Assembly (NCBI GenBank): GCA_035627375.1
Contig: DASPLX010000050.1
Coordinates: forward strand, 1 to 50,417
DNA: 50,417 nucleotides
From: DASPLX01 sp035627375
Lineage (GTDB): Bacteria > Pseudomonadota > Gammaproteobacteria > Burkholderiales > Burkholderiaceae_D
Reading direction: 5' to 3'
This document shows, in pieces, positions 16,306 to 25,526 of this stretch. The position numbers and the translations under genes are program-made. The number at the start of each line of letters is the position of its first letter. Position 1 is the stretch's first letter. Under the pieces are notes generated by a model, which made no database searches, was not told the origin of the DNA, and worked only from the letters and a program-made list of their open reading frames with translations.

Positions 16306-16592
16306 TTAGACCATAGGCATGCTTTTTCGGCAAATGGCGCGGCGGGCGCTTTGCACACTTACCATCCAATCGCACCAGGCCAACGACGCCAGCACTTTGG
16401 CCACGCCCAATTGCCATTCGGGCAATATCGCCGCCGAATCGCCATCGCCCTGGAGGGCTGCCCGGCAAGCTTCGCCCGTCATGGATGAGCCGGCGATATC
16501 AGGACTCGCAGGTATTCCATCATGTCGATGACGACGCGTGCCGCGCCGTCGTCGACCTTACCGCAAGGCTTGCCGCCGGGCCGGCCGGCGCA
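16306..16592. other. Spacer between the ZIP gene and the dienelactone hydrolase gene
   Basis: About 290 bases with no protein-like reading frame. There is a possible hairpin with arms GACGACG (16530-16536) and CGTCGTC (16548-16554), about 40 bases past the hydrolase stop on the minus strand and without a T-run. I see no clear promoter for the ZIP gene. Confidence 0.5.
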
Positions 16593-17477
16593 TTACGCCA
16601 CGCCGTGCTTCTTGAACCAATCCAACGCCCGCTTCCAGCCATCCTTGGCATCCGCCTCGACATAGCTCGGCCGATAGTCGGCATGGAAGGCATGGCCGGA
16701 ATTCGGATAGACGACGAACTCGGACTTGCTGCCGCCTTGCGCCAGCGCCGCCTTCATCTTGTCGACCGATTCGAGCGGAATGCCCTGGTCCTTGGCGCCG
16801 TACAGTCCGAGCACCGGCGCCTTGAGCGTCGGCGCGACATCGATCGGATGGCGCGGCTGCAGCGGATTGGTTTCGCCGACCAGGCGGCCGTACCAGGCGA
16901 CACCGGCCTTGACCTTCGGATTGTGCGCGGCGTACAGCCAGGTGATGCGGCCGCCCCAACAAAAGCCGGTGACGCCAAGCTTGTCGATATTGCCGCCATG
17001 GTCCTTGGCCCACGCGACAACGGCATCGAGATCGCTCATCACCTGCTCGTCCGGCGCCTTGGAAACCACTTCCTTGATCAATTCAGCGACCGTGCCGTAT
17101 TTGGTCGGGTCGCCCTGGCGCACGAACAATTCCGGCGCCAGCGCGAGATAGCCTTGCTTGGCGAAGCGGCGCGCGACATCGGCGATATGCTCATGCACGC
17201 CGAAGATTTCGGAGACGACCAGGATCACCGGCAGGTTGGCCTTGCCGGCCGGCTGGGCGCGATACACCGGCACTTTCTGTCCCTTGATCTCGAGGATGAC
17301 TTCTCCCGCGGTCAATCCGTCCGTATCGGTCTTGACCACGGTCTGCGCCATCACGGGCAGCGCGGCGGCGGCGAAGCCGGTGCCGAGCGCGGCCTTGATG
17401 AAATCGCGGCGATCGAGCGCCTCGGACAACGCAGTCTTGCCAGCCAGGCTGTCGACATCTTCTTTCAAACCTTCCAT
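16593..17477 (-). CDS. Dienelactone hydrolase family protein, Tat-exported
   Basis: A 294-residue alpha/beta hydrolase. Residues about 22-45 contain the twin-arginine motif RRDFIKAALGTGFAAAALP followed by VMAQ, so export folded to the periplasm by Tat is likely. The catalytic triad of the family is visible: the cysteine nucleophile in GFCWGGR, the aspartate in YGAKDQGIP and the histidine in NSGHAFHADY. Known members open enol-lactones (dienelactone to maleylacetate), but many act on other esters, so the substrate is open. The start at 17477 has AAGGAGA eight bases upstream, which is better than the in-frame 17513. It is a single gene next to polA on the same strand. Confidence 0.9.
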   Translation of the reverse strand: MEGLKEDVDSLAGKTALSEALDRRDFIKAALGTGFAAAALPVMAQTVVKTDTDGLTAGEVILEIKGQKVPVYRAQPAGKANLPVILVVSEIFGVHEHIADVARRFAKQGYLALAPELFVRQGDPTKYGTVAELIKEVVSKAPDEQVMSDLDAVVAWAKDHGGNIDKLGVTGFCWGGRITWLYAAHNPKVKAGVAWYGRLVGETNPLQPRHPIDVAPTLKAPVLGLYGAKDQGIPLESVDKMKAALAQGGSKSEFVVYPNSGHAFHADYRPSYVEADAKDGWKRALDWFKKHGVA

Positions 17478-17587
17478 CGCGTTTCTCCTTATTGATGTTG
17501 TCGGGATAAGCACGTCATTTCGCCGTGCGGTGGCGCTCCATCATAAAACAATTGGCAAGCCGCGACAGGCCGCCGCCTTGGCCTATA

Positions 17588-20329
17588 TCAATGCGCCTCA
17601 TCCCAGTTCCCGCCGACGCCGACTTCGGCCAGCAAGGGCACCTTCAATTCGGCAACGCCGGCCATCAGGCGCGGCAATTGTTCCTTCACCAAGGGCAATT
17701 CCTGCTCCGGCACCTCGAGCACGAGTTCGTCGTGCACCTGCATCACCATCTTGGTCCGCAGCTTCTCGGTTTCGAGCCACTCCTGCACGGCGATCATCGA
17801 TAGCTTGATCAGGTCGGCGGCCGTGCCTTGCATCGGCGCATTGATCGCGGCGCGCTCCGCGCCCTGGCGGCGCGGGCCGTTCGGCGAATTGATTTCGGGC
17901 AGCCACAGGCGGCGCCCGAACACGGTTTCGACGAAGCCGTGCGCCTTGGCTTGCATGCGCGTGTCGTCCATGAAGCGCTTCACGCCCGAGAAGCGCATGA
18001 AATATTTCTCGATATAGCTTTGCGCGGCGCCGCGCTCGATGCCGAGATTGCTCGCCAGGCCGAAGGAACTCATGCCGTAGATCAAGCCGAAGTTGATGAC
18101 CTTGGCATAGCGGCGCTGTTCGCTCGTCACCTCGCCCGGCGCCACGCTGAAGATCTCGGCGGCGGTCGCGCGGTGGATGTCCTCGCCGTCGGCGAAGGCG
18201 CGCAGCATGTTGGCGTCTTCCGACAGGTGGGCCATGATGCGCAGTTCGATCTGCGAATAGTCGGCCGACACGATCGCGCAACCTTCGGGGGCGACGAAGG
18301 CTTCGCGGATGCGGCGGCCTTCGGCGGTGCGCACCGGGATGTTCTGCAGGTTCGGGTCGTTCGATGCGAGCCTTCCGGTGACGGCGACCGCCTGCGCATA
18401 ATTGGTATGCACGCGGCCGGTGCGCGGATTGATCATTTTCGGCAGCTTGTCGGTGTAGGTCGATTTCAGCTTGGAGAGGCCGCGATAGTCGAGCAGCACC
18501 TTGGGCAGAGGATAATCCTCGGCCAGCTTCTGCAGCACTTCCTCGTCGGTGGACGGCGCCCCCGACGGCGTCTTCTTCACGACCGGCAGCTGCAGCCTGT
18601 CGAAGAAGATTTCGCCGATCTGCTTGGGCGAATTGAGGTTGAAGGGCTGGCCCGCCAGTTCGTAGGCCTGCTTCTCGATCTCCAGCATGCGGCGGCCGAG
18701 ATCGTGCGACTGCGCATTCAATTTCTCGACATCGATCAGGACGCCGTTGCGCTCGATCTTCTGCAGCACGATCGAGGTCGGCAATTCGATCTTTTCATAG
18801 ACATGGCGCAGCCGGTCGTTCTGGTTCACCTGCGGCCACATCGCTTCATGCAGCGCCAGCGTGACGTCGGCGTCCTCGGCGGCGTATTCCGTGGCGCGTT
18901 CGATCGCGACCTGGTCGAAGCAGATCTGCGCGGCGCCCTTGCCGCACACGTCGGTATAGGGAATCGTCTTGCGGTTCAGGTGGCGCAGCGCGAGGCTGTC
19001 CATGTCGTGGCTCTTGTGCGATTCGAACACGTAGGATTGCAGCAGCGTGTCGTGGGCGATGCCGCGCACCGTGATGCCGTAGTTGGCGAACACGTGGCAA
19101 TCGTATTTCAGGTGCTGCCCGAGCTTCGGCTTGGCGGGATCCTCGAGCCAGGAGCGCATCCTGGCCAGCACATGGTCGCGCGCCAGCTGCGGCGGCGCGT
19201 CCTGGTAGCGGTGCGCGACCGGGATGTAGGCGGCCACTCCGGGCTCGCAGCAGAGCGAGATGCCGACCAATTCGGCTTGCAGGGGGTCCAGTGACGTCGT
19301 CTCGGTATCCAGCGCCGTCAACGCGGCGGCCTCGATCTTCGCCAGCCAGCGGTCGAGCTGGTCGTCGGTCAGCACGGTCTCGTATTGCGCCGGCGCGCGA
19401 TTCGCGGAGGCGGCGAACATGTCGTCCTGCGCCGGTGCGACGGCCTCGTTGGCCGCGGTCGCGCCCGGCCGGCTCTCGATCTCGCGCAGCCAGGTCTTGA
19501 AGCCGTAGCGCTTGAAGAAGGAATGCAGCGCATCCTCGTCGACCGGCCTGGCGACCAGCGATTCCGGGATCGACACCATGTGCTTGGCGAGATCGCAATC
19601 GGTCTTGACCGTCACCAGTTCCTTCGCCTTGGGTAGCCAATCGAGCACGCGCCGCAGGTTCTCGCCGACGGCGCCGCCGATCTCGGCTGCGTGCGCGATC
19701 ACGTTGTCGACCGAACCGTATTGCGTCAGCCATTTGACGGCTGTCTTCGGGCCGACCTTGTCGACGCCCGGCACGTTGTCGACCGCGTCGCCGACCAGGG
19801 TGAGGTAATCGACGATGCGCTCGGGCGGCACGCCGAATTTCGCGACCACGCCGGCCGTGTCGAGCGTCTCGTTGCTCATCGTGTTGACGAGCGTGACGTG
19901 CTCGTTGACCAGCTGAGCCAGGTCCTTGTCGCCGGTCGAGACGATGGTCTTCAGGCCGTGCCCGACGGCCTGCACCGCGAGCGTGCCGATGACGTCGTCG
20001 GCCTCGATGCCTTCGACCATGAGGATCGGCCAGCCGAGCGCGCACACCGCCTCGTGGATCGGCTCGATCTGTTTCGCGAGGTCTTCCGGCATCGATGGCC
20101 GGTGGGCCTTGTATTCGGCGTACAAGTCGTCGCGGAAAGTCTTGCCTTTTGCGTCGAACACGCAGGCGATGTATGCTGCATTGTAGTCATTGCGCAGGCG
20201 TTTCAGCATGGCGATCATGCCGTGGATCGCTCCAGTCGGCGCGCCGTCCGGGCTGCGCAAATCGGGCATCGCGTGGAATGCGCGATAGAGATAACTTGAG
20301 CCGTCCACCAACAGCAGGGTCTTGTTCAT
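17588..20329 (-). CDS. polA: DNA polymerase I
   Basis: A 913-residue polymerase with three domains: a 5' nuclease (about 1-290; LLLVDGSSYLYRAFHAMP, STGDKDLAQLV, GPKTAVKWL), a 3'-5' proofreading exonuclease (about 310-500), and the polymerase (about 510-913). The exonuclease keeps its acidic pair in ALDTETTSLDP, so proofreading looks intact. The polymerase has DYSQIELRIMAHLS (motif A), the O-helix-like RRYAKVINFGLIYG and MQVHDELVLE (motif C). It fills gaps and removes RNA primers. The start at 20329 (MNKTLLLVDG) abuts the start of the divergent LOG gene in the palindrome CATATG; a start four codons upstream (20341) would overlap that gene. No clear Shine-Dalgarno is seen. Confidence 0.96.
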   Translation of the reverse strand: MNKTLLLVDGSSYLYRAFHAMPDLRSPDGAPTGAIHGMIAMLKRLRNDYNAAYIACVFDAKGKTFRDDLYAEYKAHRPSMPEDLAKQIEPIHEAVCALGWPILMVEGIEADDVIGTLAVQAVGHGLKTIVSTGDKDLAQLVNEHVTLVNTMSNETLDTAGVVAKFGVPPERIVDYLTLVGDAVDNVPGVDKVGPKTAVKWLTQYGSVDNVIAHAAEIGGAVGENLRRVLDWLPKAKELVTVKTDCDLAKHMVSIPESLVARPVDEDALHSFFKRYGFKTWLREIESRPGATAANEAVAPAQDDMFAASANRAPAQYETVLTDDQLDRWLAKIEAAALTALDTETTSLDPLQAELVGISLCCEPGVAAYIPVAHRYQDAPPQLARDHVLARMRSWLEDPAKPKLGQHLKYDCHVFANYGITVRGIAHDTLLQSYVFESHKSHDMDSLALRHLNRKTIPYTDVCGKGAAQICFDQVAIERATEYAAEDADVTLALHEAMWPQVNQNDRLRHVYEKIELPTSIVLQKIERNGVLIDVEKLNAQSHDLGRRMLEIEKQAYELAGQPFNLNSPKQIGEIFFDRLQLPVVKKTPSGAPSTDEEVLQKLAEDYPLPKVLLDYRGLSKLKSTYTDKLPKMINPRTGRVHTNYAQAVAVTGRLASNDPNLQNIPVRTAEGRRIREAFVAPEGCAIVSADYSQIELRIMAHLSEDANMLRAFADGEDIHRATAAEIFSVAPGEVTSEQRRYAKVINFGLIYGMSSFGLASNLGIERGAAQSYIEKYFMRFSGVKRFMDDTRMQAKAHGFVETVFGRRLWLPEINSPNGPRRQGAERAAINAPMQGTAADLIKLSMIAVQEWLETEKLRTKMVMQVHDELVLEVPEQELPLVKEQLPRLMAGVAELKVPLLAEVGVGGNWDEAH

Positions 20330-21067
20330 ATGGCTTCGCAACGGAAAATTGTGCCGCGGCTGCGGCAGATCAGCGATATCGAACGCGCCACGACGAAAAA
20401 GGCGCGCGAATCATGGCATATGTTCACGATTATGGCAGAGTTTATCGAGGCGACGGAGCGGCTCTCCGAGTTGCGCCCCGCCGTATCGATCTTCGGCTCG
20501 GCCCGCACCAAGGCCGACGACCCGATGTATGCGCTGTGCGTCGACATCGCGCGCCGTCTGTCGGATGAAGGATTCGCCGTGATTTCCGGCGGCGGCCCGG
20601 GCATCATGGAGGCCGCCAACAAGGGAGCGTTCGAGGGCGCATCGCCGTCGGTCGGCCTCAATATCGAGCTGCCGCACGAACAGAAACCGAACACTTGGCA
20701 GGATATCGCGCTGTCGTTCCGCCATTTCTTCGCGCGCAAGGTCGCCTTCGTGAAATATGCCGACGCTTATGTCGTCATGCCGGGCGGCTTCGGCACCCTT
20801 GACGAGATGACCGAAGTCCTGACCTTGATCCAGACCGGCAAGTCGCGCCGGATTCCGGTCATCCTGGTCGGCACGGCGTTCTGGAGCGGATTGATCGCGT
20901 GGATGCGTCAGCAGATGGTAGCGACGGGAATGATCGCCGAACGCGATCTCGACCTGGTGCAATTGATCGACGAGCCGGCCCACGTCGTCGATGCGATCTT
21001 CGCCTTCTACGAGGCGCGCAATATCGTCCTGACCGACACCGACCCGCAAACCAGCGCGTTTCTGTAG
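20330..21067 (+). CDS. LOG family protein (TIGR00730 Rossmann fold)
   Basis: A 245-residue protein with the family motifs SGGGPGIMEAANKGA (about 85-99) and PGGFGTLDEMTE (about 148-159, the LOG phosphate/ribose site PGGxGTxxE). LOG-type enzymes cleave nucleoside 5'-monophosphates such as cytokinin ribotides into base and ribose-5-phosphate; in bacteria the role is often nucleotide salvage or unknown. Residues 1-45 (QRKIVPRLRQISDIERATTKKARESW) are helical and seem family-like, which supports the start at 20330. That start touches the polA start with no bases between them. A downstream ATG at 20420 or 20432 is less likely. Confidence 0.88.
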   Translation: MASQRKIVPRLRQISDIERATTKKARESWHMFTIMAEFIEATERLSELRPAVSIFGSARTKADDPMYALCVDIARRLSDEGFAVISGGGPGIMEAANKGAFEGASPSVGLNIELPHEQKPNTWQDIALSFRHFFARKVAFVKYADAYVVMPGGFGTLDEMTEVLTLIQTGKSRRIPVILVGTAFWSGLIAWMRQQMVATGMIAERDLDLVQLIDEPAHVVDAIFAFYEARNIVLTDTDPQTSAFL

Positions 21068-21174
21068 TTTTGTGGAACGTTTATGGAACGGAAGGACGGC
21101 GGGATCAAACCGGCGGGGAAGCCGTTTGCTACAATGACCCTAGAAGAATTTCAATCGCCACCTTCACCGCCATC

Positions 21175-21600
21175 ATGCGCCCCCTGACATTCCAGTCCGC
21201 CCTCGTCGGCATCGCCGCGCTTCTGCCCTTGTTGTCCGCGGCGCAACAGGCGCCGCAAACCCCGCCGAAACTGGAGCCGCTGGAAGAAGGCGAACCGCCG
21301 GCCATCACGATCCGCAAGGAAGAGGGCGAACGGCGCATCACCGAGAAGAAGGAAGGCGGCAAGGTCACGGAAATCAAGGTGCAGAGCGGCAAAAGCACCT
21401 ATTACCTGAAGGCCAACGACCAACCCGGCAATGCCCAACCCGGCGACGCCCAGAGCAACACCAACCGGCCGGCGCAGTGGAAAGTCCTGGAATTCGATCT
21501 CGGCACGGTCAGGGAAGCGCCGCCGGAGTCCGGCACGCAAGCCGATGCGCCGCCGCCGCCCGCGCCTCCTGCGCCTCCTGCGACGCCCGCGAAAAATTGA
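21175..21600 (+). CDS. DUF2782 domain protein, exported
   Basis: A 141-residue protein with an N-terminal signal-like segment (RPLTFQSALVGIAALLPLLSA, cleavage near residue 23). The DUF2782-like core is at about residues 40-85: EPPAITIRKEEGERRITEKK, then KVTEIKVQSGKSTYYLKAND. A proline/alanine-rich tail ends it. Small proteins of this family commonly sit beside polA and thrB in proteobacteria, as here, but their role is unknown. A TACAAT at 21130-21135 may be a -10 box, without a good -35. The next gene, thrB, starts 55 bases downstream. Confidence 0.75.
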   Translation: MRPLTFQSALVGIAALLPLLSAAQQAPQTPPKLEPLEEGEPPAITIRKEEGERRITEKKEGGKVTEIKVQSGKSTYYLKANDQPGNAQPGDAQSNTNRPAQWKVLEFDLGTVREAPPESGTQADAPPPPAPPAPPATPAKN

Positions 21601-21655
21601 TTCCGCGTCGCCCTACGGCGGCGCTTTTCTTGATCCCTCTTTTCCCGTATCTCTC

Positions 21656-22612
21656 ATGGCAGTATTCACTTCGGTCAGCCTGGACGATCTGCGCGCATGG
21701 ATCGCCCAATTCCCGCTCGGCGAGGCGCTCGCGATCAAGGGCATTTCCTCCGGCATCGAAAACAGCAATTTCTTCATCACCACCACGACCGGCGAATACG
21801 TCCTGACCATTTTCGAAAAGCTCACTTTCGAACAGCTGCCGTTCTACCTGCATCTGATGCGGCACCTCGCCCGGCGCGACGTGCTGGTGCCGGAACCGAT
21901 CCCGAACCGGCAGGGGGAAATCGTCAATGCCTTGCACGGCAAACCGGCCTCCATCGTGACCAAGCTGGCCGGCGGCCATCAATTGTCGCCGCAACCGGCG
22001 CACTGCGCTGCGGTCGGCGCCATGCTGGCGAAGATGCATGTGGCCGGCGCCGATTTCGGCATCCGGCAACCCAATCTGCGCGCGCTCGATTGGTGGCGCG
22101 AGACGACGCCGCTGGTGCTGCCTTACCTGTCGGACGCCAACCAGCATCTGCTGCGCACGGAAATGCATTTCCAGGAAACCTTCGCCGCCAGTGATGAATA
22201 CCGCCAGTTGCAGCGCGGTCCGGTCCATGCCGACCTGTTCCGCAACAACGTGATGTTCGACGGCGACCGCCTGACCGGATTCTTCGATTTCTATTTCGCC
22301 GGCTGGGACACCTGGCTGTTCGACGTCGCCGTGACCGTCAATGACTGGTGCATCGATCTCGACAGCGGCGAGCTCGACGTAACGCGCGTGCGCGCGCTGC
22401 TCGACGCCTACCATGCGGAGCGTCCGTTCACGGCCGCCGAACAAGTCGCCTGGCAGCCGATGCTGCGCGCCGGCGCCCTGCGCTTCTGGCTGTCGCGCCT
22501 CTATGATTTCCACATGCCGCGCGACGCCGAGATGCTGACACCCCACGATCCGGCGCATTTCGAGCGCATCCTGCGCCGCCGGATCGCCGTGCGTCCGCCG
22601 CTCCTGTTCTGA
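21656..22612 (+). CDS. thrB: Homoserine kinase (APH-type ThrB)
   Basis: A 318-residue kinase of the aminoglycoside-phosphotransferase fold (TIGR00938 type), unrelated to the GHMP-type ThrB of E. coli. It phosphorylates homoserine on the way to threonine. The N-lobe has ISSGIENSNFFITTTTGEYV and the lysine-equivalent region LTIFEKL. The catalytic loop is GPVHADLFRNNVMFD (H-x-D-x4-N), and the metal aspartate is in TGFFDFYFAGWD. The length is normal for this family. It is two bases upstream of a BPSS1780-type membrane protein, so the two are likely co-translated. Confidence 0.93.
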   Translation: MAVFTSVSLDDLRAWIAQFPLGEALAIKGISSGIENSNFFITTTTGEYVLTIFEKLTFEQLPFYLHLMRHLARRDVLVPEPIPNRQGEIVNALHGKPASIVTKLAGGHQLSPQPAHCAAVGAMLAKMHVAGADFGIRQPNLRALDWWRETTPLVLPYLSDANQHLLRTEMHFQETFAASDEYRQLQRGPVHADLFRNNVMFDGDRLTGFFDFYFAGWDTWLFDVAVTVNDWCIDLDSGELDVTRVRALLDAYHAERPFTAAEQVAWQPMLRAGALRFWLSRLYDFHMPRDAEMLTPHDPAHFERILRRRIAVRPPLLF

Positions 22613-22614
22613 TC

Positions 22615-23406
22615 ATGGCCGCGCTGGAAAACATCCCGCCCAAGAGCGGCTGGCTATGGCTGAAGGAAGGCTTTACGCTGTTCCGCAAGCAACCGATGGA
22701 ATTGACGACGCTCTTCCTCGGCTACACCTTCCTCATGCTCGGCTTCGGTTTCATCCCGCTGCTCGGCCAAGTGTTGCGCCTGATCCTGATGCCGGTCTTC
22801 TCGATGGCCTTCTTGCAGGCTTGCGTGGAGGTCGAGCAGGGCCGGCGCGTCTATCCAAGCCTGCTCCTGGCCGGCTTTCGTTCGCCCGCCTTCAAGCCGC
22901 TGGCCGCGCTCGGATTGTTCTATCTTGCCGCCGGCATCCTCGCGGCGGCCGCTTCGACGCTGGTCGACGGCGGGGTGTTCTGGAGCATCGTCAGCGACCA
23001 GGGAACGGTCGGCGCGGACGCGGCGCGCGAGCCGAAAGTCACCGCGGCGATGCTGTTCGCCGGACTGGCTTTCATGCCGGCCGTCGTATTGCTGTGGTAT
23101 GCGCCGGCGCTGATCATGTGGAATGGCATGAGCGTCGGCAAATCGATCTTCTACAGCGTGTTCGCGGTGCGCAAGGCCGGCAAGGCTTTCATCGTGTATG
23201 GCCTCGCCTGCGCGATGATCGGCATCCTGCTGCCGGCCTTCCTCAGCAGCTTCATCATCCTGCTGACCGGGCAGTCGGCGCTCGGCATGATGGTGTTGAT
23301 CCCCCTGGAATTCATCCTCAGCGCGGCGATCTATTGCTCGTTTTACCCCAGCTACACTTATATTTTCGGCAAGAAAATCTCCAACGATTCCGCTCCTTCA
23401 CCCTAA
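22615..23406 (+). CDS. BPSS1780-type integral membrane protein of unknown function
   Basis: A 263-residue protein with about six hydrophobic segments. It starts with a cytosolic N-terminus (PPKSGWLWLKEGFTLFRKQP) and continues through TTLFLGYTFLMLGFGF and AFLQACVEVEQGRR (a family-like block). A central soluble loop with SIVSDQGTVGADAA separates later helices, and the tail is short and serine-rich. I recognise it as the uncharacterised membrane family commonly found after thrB in Burkholderiales. It starts two bases after the thrB stop (TGATCATGG), which suggests coupled translation. No catalytic motif is visible. Confidence 0.75.
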   Translation: MAALENIPPKSGWLWLKEGFTLFRKQPMELTTLFLGYTFLMLGFGFIPLLGQVLRLILMPVFSMAFLQACVEVEQGRRVYPSLLLAGFRSPAFKPLAALGLFYLAAGILAAAASTLVDGGVFWSIVSDQGTVGADAAREPKVTAAMLFAGLAFMPAVVLLWYAPALIMWNGMSVGKSIFYSVFAVRKAGKAFIVYGLACAMIGILLPAFLSSFIILLTGQSALGMMVLIPLEFILSAAIYCSFYPSYTYIFGKKISNDSAPSP

Positions 23407-23430
23407 GGGCCGATTCATTGCCGGAAGTTG

Positions 23431-23460
23431 TTACTCCCAGGCATTTTTTGTAGCTATACT
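23431..23460 (+). promoter_or_regulatory. Candidate promoter of the HD-GYP gene
   Basis: TTACTC (23431-23436), an 18-base spacer and TATACT (23455-23460), 29 bases before the ATG. The spacer holds a T-run (CATTTTTTG). The -10 is good, the -35 is partial. Confidence 0.35.
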
Positions 23461-23489
23461 GGTGCTGCACCTTTTTCGTCGGCAGCCCC

Positions 23490-24716
23490 ATGCTCAAAAA
23501 AATTGACGTCAGTCAGTTGCAGGTCGGGATGTTCATTCACGACCTGAGTTGCAACTGGCTCGACCATCCTTTCATGCGCAACCGCTTCCTCTTGTCGTCG
23601 CCCGACGAGATACGGAAGATCGCCGCTGCCGGCATTCACGATATCTACATCGACACCGAGCGCGGCCTCGACGTGAAGGATGCGCCGACCGTGCAAGAGG
23701 TGCAGGCGACGATCGAGAAGGAATTGGCCGAGATCGCCGCGCGCTCCCCGCAGCCGGTGATGCGCGTATCGTTCGGCGAAGAGCTGGCGCGCGCCAGGCA
23801 GGTCAAGAACCAGGCGCACGACCTGGTGCGCAACGTGATGCAGGATGCGCGCCTGGGCAAGGCGATCGAACTCGACCGCGTCGAACCGGTCGTGCAAGAC
23901 ATCACCGAGTCGATCCTGCGCAATCCGGGCGCCCTGGTCGGCCTGCTCAAGATCAAGAACAAGGACGACTACACCTTCCTGCATTCGGTCAGCGTCTGCA
24001 CGCTGCTGGTCGCCTTCTGCCGTTCGATGGACATGGATGGGGAGACGATACGCCAGGCCGGACTCGGCGGCCTGCTGCACGATACCGGCAAGGCGCTGGT
24101 GCCGGACCAGGTGCTCAACAAACCGGGCCGCCTGACCGACGAAGAGTTCGAGATCATGCGCAAGCATCCGGAGGACGGCCACGCGATCCTGCTGCAGATG
24201 CCGCACATCGGCGCCATTCCGCTCGACATCACGCGCCACCACCACGAACGCATGGACGGCAGCGGCTACCCCGACAAGCTACCGGGCGACCGGATTTCCA
24301 CGCTCGCGCAAATGGCCGCCATCGTCGACGTCTACGATGCGATCACCTCCGACCGCTGCTATCACCGCGGCATGTCGGCCGCCGATGCGCTGCGCAAGAT
24401 CTACGAATGGAGCAAGCACCATTTCAATCCGGTCCACGTGCAAGCCTTCATGCGCTGCGTCGGCATTTATCCGGTCGGCACCCTGGTGCTGCTCGAATCG
24501 GGCCGGCTCGGCGTCGTCACCGAGCCGCATGAGACCAATCTGCTGGCGCCCAAGGTCAACGTCTTCTTCAGCACCAGGTCCAACACTTACATCAAGCCGC
24601 AGATCGTCGATCTTTCCAAGCCGCTGGGCATGGGCGGCGGCGACAAGATCCTGAGCCACGAGTCGCCCGAGAAATGGAAGGTCGATCCGATGCGCTTCCT
24701 CGAGACGGCGGCCTGA
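23490..24716 (+). CDS. HD-GYP domain cyclic di-GMP phosphodiesterase with DUF3391
   Basis: A 408-residue cytoplasmic protein. Residues about 1-140 match the DUF3391 domain that often precedes HD-GYP (LKKIDVSQLQVGMFIHDL at the start). Residues about 150-330 are HD-GYP: the HD pair H197-D198 in LLHDTGK, HHE at 251-253 and the GYP motif at 259-261 in HHHERMDGSGYP, then DVYDAITSDRCYHRGM. All metal-binding positions I can check are present, so hydrolysis of c-di-GMP to pGpG or GMP is predicted. The C-terminal 75 residues form a small extra domain (VGTLVLLESGRLGVV). It is transcribed alone and converges with the hydroxylase gene. Confidence 0.92.
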   Translation: MLKKIDVSQLQVGMFIHDLSCNWLDHPFMRNRFLLSSPDEIRKIAAAGIHDIYIDTERGLDVKDAPTVQEVQATIEKELAEIAARSPQPVMRVSFGEELARARQVKNQAHDLVRNVMQDARLGKAIELDRVEPVVQDITESILRNPGALVGLLKIKNKDDYTFLHSVSVCTLLVAFCRSMDMDGETIRQAGLGGLLHDTGKALVPDQVLNKPGRLTDEEFEIMRKHPEDGHAILLQMPHIGAIPLDITRHHHERMDGSGYPDKLPGDRISTLAQMAAIVDVYDAITSDRCYHRGMSAADALRKIYEWSKHHFNPVHVQAFMRCVGIYPVGTLVLLESGRLGVVTEPHETNLLAPKVNVFFSTRSNTYIKPQIVDLSKPLGMGGGDKILSHESPEKWKVDPMRFLETAA

Positions 24717-24764
24717 ACGCGCGCTCTTCCTCGCAGCCGTCGCGCCATGCCGGCCGGCTGCCGA

Positions 24765-25445
24765 TCAGACTTCCGCCCACATGCGCAGCAGGTTGTGATA
24801 GCTGCCGGTCAGTTGAACCAGCGCGCGCTGGTCGCCGCCGGTCTGATGAAGACGCTGGATCGCGTTGTCGAGATCGAACAACAGCGTACGCTGGGCGTCG
24901 TCGCGGATCATGCTCTGAATCCAGAAGAAGGAGGCGATGCGCGCGCCGCGCGTGACCGGGGTGACGCGATGCAGGCTGGTGGCCGGATAGATGATCATGT
25001 GCCCGGCCGGCAGTTTGACCGAATGGACGCCATAGGTATCCTCGATCAGCAATTCGCCGCCGTCGTACTCTTCGGGATCGGCCAGGAACAGGGTGGCCGA
25101 GACGTCGGTCCGGATCTTGCGGCCGGTGGCGGGAATCAGACGGACCGCATTGTCGATATGTTCGCCGAAGTGCTTGCCGCCGTCATAGCGGTTGAACAGC
25201 GGCGGATACACCTGGGAAGGCAGCGCCGCGCTGATGAACAGCGGATTGCGCTCGAGCGCGGCCAGGATCAGGTCGCCGAGCTCGCGCGCCGCCGGTGAAT
25301 TCTCCGGCAATTGCAGGTTGTCCTTGACCTGGCTGCCTTGATAGCCGGCGGTGGCGCGGCCGTCGATCCAGTCGGCGGCATCGAGCACGGCGCGGCAGCG
25401 GCGGACCTGGTCGGCAGTCAGAACGTCGGGGATGGTCAGGAGCAT
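24765..25445 (-). CDS. piuC: PKHD-type Fe(II)/2-oxoglutarate hydroxylase (PiuC/YbiX family)
   Basis: A 226-residue dioxygenase of the prolyl-4-hydroxylase-like fold. The facial triad is H96-x-D98 (HFGEHIDNAV) and H159 (SLHRVTP), with the 2-oxoglutarate-binding arginine at about R169 in TRGARIASFFW. Family members sit beside catecholate siderophore receptors (Fiu/PiuA), exactly as here. They are thought to help iron release or siderophore handling, but the real substrate is not settled. The start is 81 bases after the receptor stop, so both genes probably share the Fur-controlled transcript. Only 48 bases separate its stop from the convergent HD-GYP gene. Confidence 0.92.
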   Translation of the reverse strand: MLLTIPDVLTADQVRRCRAVLDAADWIDGRATAGYQGSQVKDNLQLPENSPAARELGDLILAALERNPLFISAALPSQVYPPLFNRYDGGKHFGEHIDNAVRLIPATGRKIRTDVSATLFLADPEEYDGGELLIEDTYGVHSVKLPAGHMIIYPATSLHRVTPVTRGARIASFFWIQSMIRDDAQRTLLFDLDNAIQRLHQTGGDQRALVQLTGSYHNLLRMWAEV

Positions 25446-25526
25446 GTGGCGTCGCCTTTCATTCGGCTGCCGGCTGGAATGGAAGCCTGCCCGCGCGCGG
25501 AGATGGCGCGAGGCAGGCCGCTTGCC

